Origin: Neocallimastix lanati (nom. inval.)
Taxonomy: Eukaryota; Neocallimastigomycota; Neocallimastigomycetes; Neocallimastigales; Neocallimastigaceae
Direction: 5' to 3'
Length of the DNA stretch: 64,000 nucleotides
Assembly (NCBI GenBank): GCA_016946835.1
Contig: JACVTC010000009.1
Location: 1,058,501 to 1,122,500, forward strand
The notes under the pieces were generated by a model that searched no databases, was not told where the DNA came from, and saw only the letters and a list, made by a program, of their open reading frames with translations. Position 1 is the stretch's first letter; each line of letters starts with the position of its first letter. Position numbers and translations under genes: made by a program. Shown one piece after another: positions 43,409 to 60,614 of the stretch.

Positions 43409-44989
43409 GTATTATAAAATAATATTTTTATAATATTTTTATTAATTATTAATATATATTAATTTAATAGGGAAAAGATTTACTATGATATGTTAAATTC
43501 TCTTGGTGTTCCAACTGCCCAAAGTAAATTAACTCGTGTTTTCATTAATAAGAAACCCATTGGTTTATTCCTTATGAGTGATGATTTCTCTAATAAGGAA
43601 TTCCTTAAGAACACTTTCAACAATGGAAAGAAGTCTACCGTTACCAATCACATCTTTAAGGCTGACTATTACCCAAGTGGTGGTGCCGTTGGTGACTTAA
43701 AGTATTATGGTGCTACCAGCAAAAAATACGATATTTATGAATACAAGGGTGAATTAGAGGATGTTGACAGTGAAGATAAGGTTAATGAAATTTTAGTACC
43801 ATTCTTAAAGAGTATTAGTAATTATGGTTCCGGTAAATCCTTAAACTTTGATATTAATAACTTCTTAAAGAATTTGGCAATGGAATTCCTTGGTTATGCT
43901 TCAGATAACTTCTGGGTTAGACCAGGTAACTTCTTCATTTACAAGGATGGTGCTAAGGACAAGTGGTACTTCCTTGATAGTGATTTCGATCAATCTTTCG
44001 GTCATGGTGATCCAGATATTGCTATGTCAACTACCATTGATAACTATGCCTCCAAATTAAATGATGAAATTCCAAAATCTAGACCACTTATTGAAACTCT
44101 CCGAAAGGTTTCTGCTCATGATAAATTCTTGAAAGATGCTATCAAGAGAGCTATTCAAACTTGCTTCAATATTAATGCTGTCGGTCCTCGTATTGATTCC
44201 TTTGCTGAATTAATTAAAGAAGATGCTTTATGGGATTACACTTGTGAAAGACAAAATAGATACACTGGTCATTCTTTATCTAATAAAAAATACACCGAAA
44301 AGGATTTCACTACTCAAATTTCTAGTACTTCTTCTTCTCCATACCCTTACCCAATTAAGGCTTGGATTATTAATAGAAGTAAGAAGGTTGCTTCTCAACT
44401 CGGTATCTCTGTTCCATCTAAACCAGATACTTCTCTTGGTTATTATGAACCAAAATATGAAACTACCACAACTAATAATAATAATTCTGAACCTCCAAAG
44501 GAAGAAGAAAAACCAGTTAAAAACAATACTACTATTATTAAGACTACTACTTCTGTTGCTCCAAAACCTACTACTGATCTTCCAACTACTACTGGTAAAT
44601 GTGGTGCAGGTATTGCTGTTTGTAAGACTGGATACTGTTGTAGTCAATATGGTTATTGTGGTAAGTCTGTTGAATACTGTGGTACCGGTTGTCAAAGTGA
44701 ATTTGGTCAATGTAATGGTACTCCAGCTAAGAATACTACTACTTCTAAAACAGTAAAACCAGTTAAAAAGACTACTACGACTACTACTTCAAAGAAAATT
44801 ACAAAGAAGACTACTACCAGGAAATCTACTACTAAAAAACAATCTAGTCTTCCAACCACTACTGGTAAATGTGGTGCCGGTATTGCCGTTTGTAAGACTG
44901 GATACTGTTGTAGTCAATATGGTTATTGTGGTAAGACCTCAGCTTACTGTGGTAAAGGTTGCCAAAGTGGTTTCGGAAAATGTAACTAA
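42080..44989 (+). CDS. Secreted CotH-domain protein with two CBM18 modules (paralogue 2), five exons
   Basis: Exons 42080-42146, 42395-42685, 42806-42972, 43177-43298 and 43471-44989; all four introns are GT-AG and the join is in frame throughout, giving about 721 residues. Signal peptide, CotH domain ([13 protein letters not shown] again at residues 385-397) and two hevein-type CBM18 modules (about 592-631 and 682-721) match paralogue 1 closely. Intron 1 sits at exactly the same codon in both genes; introns 2-4 (120, 204 and 172 bp) have no counterpart in paralogue 1. Splice choices were fixed by aligning to the uninterrupted paralogue, e.g. SKLFD-D-TFVS and AISGQS-TLYDKK. The last CBM18 is almost identical to the last one of paralogue 1. 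Confidence 0.9.
42262..42350. repeat. (AAT)n microsatellite in intron 1 of CotH paralogue 2
   Basis: About 29 uninterrupted trinucleotide units. Confidence 0.95.
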
Positions 44990-45823
44990 ATCAAAGTACA
45001 ATAGATCTTTAGTTTACTAGATAGAAGGAAAATTATAAAAAAAAAATTTAAACAAAACAAAACTCTACATATATATTTAAAAAAATTAAATAAATTAGAT
45101 TAAATTAAATGAAGATAATATTTATTTATTTATTTTTAAGATAATAATATTAAAAAAAAAAAAGAAAATATAAAAAATATAAAAAACTAAAATTAAAAAT
45201 CGAAATAGAGTGTTCAATAAAAAACAAACAAACAACAACAACAACAAAAAAAAAAAAATGTAAAATAATTTACATATAAATAATTTTTTTATAGTTCAAA
45301 AAGAAGAAATAATAATTTTTTTTATAGATTAAATTAATTTTTTTTGACTAAAAAAAATTTTTTTTTTTTTTCTAAAAAAAAATAAATAAATTTATAAAAA
45401 GAATAAATTTTAAATTTAGATAAAAAAGTTGTTTTCTGTTATTATTATTATCATTTTTATTTTTTATTCTTTCATTTTTTTTTATATTTATTTTTATTTT
45501 TTTTATTTTTTATTTTTTTTTTATTTTTTACTTTTTTTTTTTATTTTTTACTTTTTTTTTTATTTTTTACTTTTTTTTTTATTACTAAATTTATTTATAT
45601 ATTTTATTTCTATTTTATTTGAGTTATTTATAAGTATTTTATTCAAATTTTTTTTTGTTTAGTTTTAGATATGTAAATACCTTAATCAAAAGGGGGAAAA
45701 AAAGAGCCATTTTCATGGAATAACTTTCTTTAAATAAGAATTAATATGAATGATAACTTAATATATATATGTCTCTAAAATAATTTGATAAATAATAATA
45801 ATAAATAATAATAATAATAATAA

Positions 45824-45877
<54 letters not shown>

Positions 45878-48495
45878 TAATAAGTATGTAATATATAAAT
45901 GATATAACATTAGAATGATTTAAAGTTTAATGAATAAATCTGAAGTTAAAGATAATAGAAATAGACTTTATGAAAAAAAAAAAAAAAAAAAAAATAAAAT
46001 GAGAAGAATTTTCTTCTTATATTGTAAATGTATAAATATGAAATATGGGAATTATATGAAAATTTAGCTTCAAATAAAATGTTAATGAAAACATATTAAG
46101 AAGTTGACATAATTATATACCTATTGTAATATAATCAATACCCAAGCCACAATATAATAGTAGAAAAATCATAATAATTTTAGAATAATTAAGTGCTAGT
46201 CACTCTTTTTATCATATAATATTTTTTTTTTATAAAGTGTTGACATAATTAAAACCATAAACTTCTGACCTAATAACAGAATAAGAGTCTTATCTGACGC
46301 TTAAAAAGATTCTTTGAAAAAGAATCGTTTGTCGGACACAATAGTATGTCAAAGAAAAATAGATTGGAATTTTAAATTATAATGAAAAGTTGCTCATTAT
46401 GGTCAGTTTAAGAAAGACTAATAAAACTGAATTTGAGAATTTAGGTTCAAATGTATTGAGGTATATTGTAATATAATTAATATACAAGCAACAATGTAAT
46501 GTTATAAAAGCATAATGAAGTGCTAGTCACTCTTTTATCATAAAATATTTTTTTTATAAAGTTGACATAATTATAAATCATAAACTTCAGGCTCTTTACA
46601 GTAAAATAATTAATTTATAATTATTCATATTTAGTAATTGTATTTATTAATTTATTAATTTATTAATTTATTAATTTATTATTTTAATTATTTATTTATT
46701 TTTTTAATAATAATAATAAATTCCATTCTTATCAATTCTATATGGATAAATTTAATAAATAATTTTTTTTTAATTTTTAAATTACTTCCTATCAAAAAAA
46801 AAAAGTTATTTAATTAAACTAAATAATAAAAAATAAAAAATAAAAAATATAAATTAAAAAATAAATAAAAAATAAATATTTATAAATATAAAAAAAAAAA
46901 AAAAATACAAAATTTTATAAAAATATAAAATTAAAATTAAAATAGATTTATTATATATGAAAAGTTTTTTTTTTTTTTTTATATATATATATATATATTT
47001 TATAATAATTTAATTATTTTTTTTTTTTTTTTACTTTATTTATATAATATTTACATATGAATTACATTTTTTTTGAACATGTACATTATAATGTCTAACA
47101 TGTACATAATAATAATTTCATTTTTTTTAATACATTATTTAAGAGTATAAATAATATCTTTATTTTTTCTTTTTACTTTTTTTTTTCTTTATTTTTTTTA
47201 TTTTTTATTTTTTATATTCTTTTATTATAAATATAGATAATTTTTATTAAATAAATTATATGCTTTAAATAATAATTATAATAACTTATGTTATTATTAT
47301 AATATAATATAAATGTAAAATAATATATAAAAGATATTAATAATAAATAAATATAATAATATAATTTTAATTTTTTTTTAATACATAAATAAATAAATAA
47401 ATAAGTAATAAATAAATAAATAAATAAGTAAATAAAGTCAAAACCTATAAATCTAAGTAAAGAAATAAGTAGAGTTGGAAAAAACAAAAAAAAAATAAGA
47501 AACAAAAAAGCACTTAATATTAGGACTTACAATAAATTTTATAATTATATATCAATAAAATAACTATTTTATATTTTTATAAAAAAAAAAAAAATAAAAG
47601 TAAACAAAGGAACCTATTTAAAAAAAAAAAATACCAAAAATATCGTATGTATAAATAAATTCCTTTTTTTTTTTTTTTAACTTTTTATAAAAGTGATCCA
47701 ACTAAACAAAAAAAAAAAAATTATATATTTATACAATAATATATGTATACAATACATAAAATAATACATGAAGTAATACATAAAAATATACATAAAACTA
47801 TTTAAAGGATAAATTAATTTTATAATATATATTATTTAATTTTAATAATTTAATTATAATTTATATATATAATAAAAAAATATTTTGGAATATTTTTATA
47901 TAATATTTTAATATTTTATTTGATTTAATGGATGATTTACTACTGAATAACATAAAAAAAAAATAATTATAGTATAAATATAAATTATATATAAATTTTA
48001 ATTTTATCAACTTTATCCATAATATTGATTAGAAAAATATATTGTTTTTTTTAATATATTTCATAAAAGAAATTAGGATACATAAATTGACTTTTTTTTT
48101 TTAAACTATATTTTAATTTATTATTACATACATAATATACATATAAAAAGAGTTTTTTTTAAAACTTTAAATTTAATTTATTTTTTTATTATTTTTTTTT
48201 TTTATTTCTTTTTTATTTTATTTTATTATTATTATCATTATTTTTTTTTTTTAAAAAAATGTATTGATAAAAAAAAAAAAAAAAAGAAAGAAATAAAGAA
48301 AAGAAAAAAATTTATTTAACATTTTTTAATTAGGAGAAAAAAAAAAGAAAATATTTTAAATGCTTTTATATTTTTAATATGTATAATATATTATACTAAA
48401 AAAAGAAAAAAAAATTAATAAATTTATACAAAGATTTATTACATATAAATATAAATAAATAAAAATATAAATATATATATTTTTTTTTATATCTA

Positions 48496-48526
<31 letters not shown>

Positions 48527-48570
48527 CTTTATATAATATATGTAGATAAATAAAAAAAAAAAAAAAAAAA
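44990..48570. other. AT-rich intergenic region
   Basis: No gene seen apart from the diverged direct repeat at 46.06-46.6 kb listed separately. Contains homopolymers (e.g. T run 45847-45876) and an AAAT-rich stretch near 47390-47440. Confidence 0.6.
46056..46605. repeat. Diverged direct repeat with an 8-bp hairpin between copies
   Basis: Copy 1 (about 46056-46275) and copy 2 (about 46431-46605) share blocks such as AAGTGCTAGTCACTCTTTT, TATTGTAATATAATYAATA, GTTGACATAATTA and CATAAACTTC in the same order. Between them lies a perfect hairpin GATTCTTT-GAA-AAAGAATC (46308-46326). Base composition is slightly higher in G+C than the flanks. No open frame. Possibly an old non-coding element duplicated in tandem. 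Confidence 0.6.
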
Positions 48571-54372
<5,802 letters not shown>

Positions 54373-54804
54373 ATGGAAAACCAATACCAAAACAAGCAAT
54401 AGAACACCAGAAACAAAAACAAAAAAACAAAAAACAAAGAACAATAACAAAATGAAAACCAAAAACGTCAATAAAAATATGAAATATATTTATAGAGAAT
54501 GGGTTTTAATATTAATCGTGTCATTTTTTTTTTTTTTAACACGAAATGAGATAATGAATGCTTTTTTTTTTTTTTTTTTCTTTTAGATTTTATATTTTAA
54601 TTTAATTATATTAAAGTATTTATTTTTATTTTTACCAAATAAGAAATATATATATATATATGTATATATATTTATATACTTAAAAAAGTATATATCTATA
54701 ATGCTATACATCTATATAAATATAAGATGCTAATCTATCTTTTTCTATCTATCTATGTTTATATATATTTATGTAAAATTTATATGTATGTATAAAATCA
54801 ATAA

Positions 54805-54835
<31 letters not shown>

Positions 54836-54959
54836 TTTAATAATAATTTCAATATTAAAATTTTTAAATAATAATATCAATACTATTAATAGTAGATGAT
54901 CTAGAATTAGTAAGAATTTTTTATTTTTATCTTTTTTTTTGTTTTTAATTTATATTTGT

Positions 54960-55038
54960 AATAAAATATAAAATAATAAAATAATAAAATAATAAAATAA
55001 TAAAATAATAAAATAATAAAATAATAAAATAATAAAAT
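54960..55038. repeat. (AATAAAAT)n 8-bp tandem repeat
   Basis: About nine near-perfect copies. Confidence 0.85.
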
Positions 55039-55301
55039 AATACTAATAATAATACTAATAATAAAGTAGCTAATACTAATCCATAGAGAGAGTAGTATCT
55101 TTTGTTATTTGAAAGAATAAATTAATAATAATAATATATAAAAAAAAAAAAAAAAGGATAGCATTAAAAAATATTGAATTATCTTTATGTATCTTTATAA
55201 TTATTCTTATTTTTTTTTTCTTTTTATTTCGTTATTTTATCTTTTCTTATCTTTTTATCTTTTTATATTTTATTTTTTTTTTATTTTTGTTACTTTTTAT
55301 A

Positions 55302-55337
<36 letters not shown>

Positions 55338-56035
55338 GTGTTTAAATGAAAAATTTTTAAATAAAAAATATTGAGAAAAGAATATTATAACTACTATAAC
55401 TACTATTATTATTATCTTTATTATTATTATTGGTAAAAGGAAAAAAAAAAAAAAAATTAAAAATAAAAAAAAAAAAAATAATAATTAAAATTAAGAATTG
55501 ATTAATTTGATTTGATAGTTTTAGTAGTCCTCAAAAAAAAAAAAAAAAAAAGAATTGCATAAAATATTAAAAAGAATATATAAATATATAGATAATATAT
55601 GAATATAAAAAAATATATCTTTTTAATGACCAAAATATATGTATATATATAATAAATAATAACAATAATCATACTAATGAATGAGAAAATTTTATTATTA
55701 AAAAATATTTTATATTAATCAATTTGGTATTACAAAGATTTTTAATATTTAGTATTTTAGTACTTTTAAAAACTCTAATTTTAATTATTTTAGTATTCTT
55801 CAAGATATATATACATAAGATATAAATGATCTTTACTTAAATTCTTTTTTTATGTAAAAAAAAGTACATTAAATCATTTTTATTATAGAATAAAAGGAAA
55901 AAAAAATAAATAAATGAAAAAAAATTTAAAGATTAATTAAAGTGTTTAGATTAAATAATCCATGCATGTCTTTATTCTTTTATTCTTTTATTCTTTATAT
56001 ATATATATATAATATTATAAAAATGGTAATGATAT

Positions 56036-56108
56036 AAAAATGATATATAAATGATATATAAATGTTATATAAATGATATATAAATGATATATAAATGATA
56101 TATAAATA
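56036..56108. repeat. 11-bp tandem repeat (AAATGATATAT)n
   Basis: About six copies, one with GTT for GAT. Confidence 0.8.
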
Positions 56109-56603
56109 ATGATATATATACTTATATATTATAAAAAGCATGTAAAATAATTATAATATATTAAAAATTGAATGAAAATTTATTATAAAAGAGCATCTAA
56201 AATTTATATATAACGAATTTAAATATTATAATTATGAAAATTATCAAACGGCTATTTTCATAATATTCATGTTTTTATTATTATTTATTATTAACTGTTA
56301 ATAATTAAATGATTAATTATAATAAAACTTTTAAATGTTTAATAATGTTATATATATTATTTTATTTTATTTTATTTTATTTTATTTTTTTTTTTCATGA
56401 TTATCTATCATAGTAATCATTTTTTAAACATGAATATAAAGTAATCATTTTAACATGTATTGAAATGAATTTATGTATATTATTAAATATATATAATAAA
56501 ATAAATATATTAAAGTGAACCATTTTCATTATATATTTTAATATTAATAATAAAAGTAAAAAACTTTTTTTTTTTTTTTAAAAAAAATTTAGTATAAAAA
56601 ATG

Positions 56604-56658
<55 letters not shown>

Positions 56659-57216
56659 TATATAAAGATAAAAATAAAAAATATATATAAGTATATAAAA
56701 TTATATATAAAATAAAACTTATATATAAATATATAAATATATATATAAATATATCACAAAAGTAAAATATAAAATATTAAAGTTAGCCTTTAGATTGTCA
56801 AATTTAATTTTATTATATTTAAGTTTGATTTTATTTTTGAAAGATTTTTTTTAATATTTATTCCCATAACAAGTAATATTTTTTTTTTTTTTATGTAATT
56901 AAAAGAAAAATTGGTTTAAATATACTTTATATTTATGTTTGTGAAGTAAAACTAAAAAAAAAAAAAAAGTAAAAATGTAGCTAAAAAAAAAAAAAAAGAA
57001 TTTCTATTTTATAATATAATATATAAATATTAAAAATAAAATAATAATAAAAAAAAATAGAAAAAATAGATATAAATAAAAAAATAATAAAAAATAATAA
57101 CTAATAAAGTAATTTTTTTTTTAAAAAAAATAAATAATTAAAGGTTTTTTTTTTTTTTTTTTTAATTAATGTATTATTATTATTATTATTATTTTTTTTT
57201 ATAATTTATAAATATT

Positions 57217-57444
57217 AGATTTTTAAAGATTATATCGTGTAACACTAAAATAAAAGTAAATAATAAATAATAAAAATAATGATTATTAAATAAATAAATA
57301 AATAAATAAATAATAATTAAAAAAATAGATAGATTTTTAAAGATTATATCGTGTAACACTAAAATAAAAGTAAATAATAAATAATAAAAATAATGATTAT
57401 TAAATAAATAAATAAATAAATAAATAATAATTAAAAAAATAGAT
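57217..57444. repeat. 114-bp tandem duplication
   Basis: The unit AGATTTTTAAAGATTATATC... through a TAAA microsatellite and AATTAAAAAAAT is repeated at once from 57331, essentially without change, so the duplication is recent. Confidence 0.92.
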
Positions 57445-57717
57445 TTATTTATTTTTTATCAAATTGATAATTAGTTTATATCAATTTATAAATATATTAA
57501 AATTAATTATAATATATAATTTAATTATTATTTTTAATATCAATATCAAAATATTAAATATTTAAATTTATTGTATTTTTTTTTTTTTATATAAATTATA
57601 AATTTTTGACAAAAAAAAAATATTATTAAAGGATAATGGAGATATGAATATATTATATATAAAATAAAATTAAATATAAAATTAAATTATATTAATTAAA
57701 CATAAACTATATAAAAG

Positions 57718-57754
<37 letters not shown>

Positions 57755-58171
57755 ATTTTTCTTCCTTTATACTTTTTTTTTTTTATATTTTATTTTATAT
57801 TTTAATCATTAATAATTTATTATCTTAAAGTATTGTTATTTTAATTTAAGTTATATATTTTTATTTTTAATCCACCAATTTTTTTTCCTACATGATATAA
57901 AAAAGAAATTTTTATTTTTATTTTTTTTTTTTTTATTCTTTTTAAATATATTTATAGTTTTTTTTTTTTTTACTAATTGAACTTTACCAATAACAATAAC
58001 AACACTATTAATATCACATAGTTATATCTTTTATTAAGCTATATAAAAACTTTATAAAAACTTTTATTTTATTTTTTAATATAATTATATAAAGTTATAG
58101 ATATCAATTTGAATATATATAAATATTAAGAATTTTTTTTTTTTAACATTAAAAAAAAAAAAAAAAAAAAA

Positions 58172-59771
58172 ATGAAATATTATCAATTTCTTTTTTTCAT
58201 TCTTTTATTTGTTCAGCTCCTTTTTGCTCATGGAAGTAACTATATAATTTTTTAATTATTAATATACTAATTTTATTTTTATTTTTTTTTTATCGTATTA
58301 TACATTTTTTTTATTATATATAAATATATGTATGTATGTAAAATATTTTAACTAATGAAATAACTAATAAAATATAATATATATATATATATATAAACAA
58401 TAATTTTTATTTCTATTTTTATTTTTATAGTTAATAAACATGATGATGAAGTAGAAGAAGGAGAACATGAAACTCATAATCATAAAAATAATATGGTATA
58501 TCCTGACTATGTCACTGTTTTGGGTATTTTTGTTATTTTACTCTGTTCATTTCTTGGTACATATCTTCCAATGCAATTTAGATATAGGTAGGATTCAAAT
58601 AATTATAATACTATATAATATAATATTATGTTTATATATATATTATTTTTTACTCTATATTATTTTTTACTCTATATTATTTTCTTTTATATATATATAT
58701 ATATATATATAAAGAAAAAAAGATATTCCATAATTAATAATGAATTAAAAATTATAATTAATTGATTTAAATTTTTTTTTTTTTTTATTTATTAGATCTT
58801 TCTTTAAAGAAGATACTATGCTTTTTAGAAGTATAAAACTTTTTGGTACAGGCATTATTTTGAGTATAGCATTTATTCATATGATTATTCCAGCCGATCA
58901 TATTTTAACTAGCGAATACAGTTATTCCTTCTTCAATGAACAATATCCTTCTTTCACGGGAGTCCTAGTCATTTTCGGAATTGTAATTACCCATTTTCTT
59001 CAAGTATATACCAGTCATATCATCTATCAAAATTCAGGATATCAAGCTCATGAAGAAATCTCAGGCTCCGAGACGACACTCTCTGTTGGTGGTGAAGAAA
59101 AAAATGAAATGGATATAACGAATGAAAAAATTGAATGGAATGATAAACCACATGGCATGAGATTGGAACCTACTTCCATTCCAATGACCTCCGTTACCAT
59201 TTCCAATTCCAATTCCAATTCTAATTCCAGTTCTTCTTTAGATGTCTGCTCCGAGAATCAACATAATCTTCTTTATTTAATGGAACATGAAGAAAAACAA
59301 ATCGTCTGTTATCTTTTAGAAATTGGAATTTCATTGCATTCTATCTTAATAGGTATAGCCTTTGGTATGACCATGGATGAAGAATTAATAACGTTAATGG
59401 TGGCCTTAATGTTTCATCAATTTTTTGAAGGGGTTTCTCTCTCTTCTGTTTTTATTGAAGCCCATTTCCGACGTTCTACCGCCATTTTTATTATGATCAT
59501 TACCTATTCATGTACTCTACCCTTGGGTGGATTTATTGGATTATTTATTCGAAAAATGATAGAATCCACGAATTCACTTTATTTAGTCGTTCAAGGAATC
59601 ATTGATGCCGTGGCAGGAGGCATACTTATTTATGATGATGTAGTCAATATTTTATCGAGACATTGTAACTCCAAATTATTCAGACATAGTTCACTTTCAA
59701 GTAAAAGTATCCAATTATTAGCATTCTATTTTGGTATAATAACTATGGCTATTGTTGGAATGTGGGCTTAA
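58172..59771 (+). CDS. ZIP-family metal (zinc/iron) transporter
   Basis: Three exons, 58172-58235, 58431-58587 and 58796-59771, with GT-AG introns of 195 and 208 bp; the join gives about 398 residues. Residues 1-20 are a signal peptide or first membrane helix. An acidic, His-rich segment follows (HDDEVEEGEHETHNHKNN), typical of ZIP ectodomains. Membrane helices include VTVLGIFVILLCSFLGTYLP, FGTGIILSIAFIHMIIP, GVLVIFGIVITHFLQVY, LLEIGISLHSILIGIAFGM (helix 4 with E249 and H256), VALMFHQFFEGVSLSSVFI (helix 5 with H281 and E285, the metal-site HxxxEG motif), and three more to the C-terminus. A loop of about 110 residues between helices 3 and 4 is Ser/Asn/Glu-rich. ZIP proteins import zinc, iron or related metals into the cytoplasm; the exact metal cannot be told. 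It is convergent with the phosphatase gene downstream. Confidence 0.88.
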
Positions 59772-60247
59772 GAAAATTTTTTTAAAATAATATATATATA
59801 TATATACATATTTATTTATATTAAAAAAAAAAGTCTAAAGAGAACAAAGCAAAAAAAAGAAAAAAAATAAAAAATAAAAAAAAGTCAAAATTATATATAA
59901 ATTATATATTTTATCTTTTTTTTTTTTTTTCTATTTTCTTTTTAAAAATATAAAATTATATAGATAGATATAATTTTATAATTAATGTTAATTAGATATA
60001 TTTATATTTATATTTTATTTTTATTTTTATTTTTAAAATTATATATTTATTTAATAATTTTTAATTCTATCATTATTTTTAACTTTTCTTTATAAAGTAT
60101 TAATAATATAATTTAATTTACATAAATATAATAGATATTTTAAAAAAAAATTTTTTTTTATAAATATATATATATACTATTATTAATAATTATAAAATTA
60201 TTTAATTATTATTAAATATTATAACTATTAATAAATCAATTATTAGT

Positions 60248-60285
<38 letters not shown>

Positions 60286-60354
60286 TCTACATATTAATTA
60301 AATATAAATAAAAAAAAAAATATTATATTAATTTTTTTTTTTTTTTTATCATAT

Positions 60355-60409
<55 letters not shown>

Positions 60410-60614
60410 AAAAACTAAAACATTTTTTATATGAATATTTATTATTATCTATAAATAATTAATCTATTTTTATTAACTATAAAATTTTTTTTAAAAAAAA
60501 ATATATATATTTATATTAATAAAATTAATAATAATAATTTTTTTTTTTTTTTTTTTTTTTAAATATATATTATATAAGAAGAAATTTCTATTTTTACTAT
60601 ATATATAAAACAAA
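59772..60614. other. AT-rich spacer between convergent genes
   Basis: Contains three long T runs (about 60249-60282, 60364-60405, 60540-60560). No gene; both neighbouring 3' ends must be formed here. Confidence 0.6.

Larger units (their letters stand above)
54373..58171. other. AT-rich intergenic region
   Basis: No gene seen. Several tandem repeats (listed) and ATT microsatellites at about 55303-55337 and 56608-56658. Confidence 0.6.

Noticed and set aside
58467-58712. Separate small membrane protein upstream of the ZIP transporter
   Set aside because: It overlaps exon 2 in another frame and runs into the intron; splicing into the ZIP frame explains the conserved helix better.
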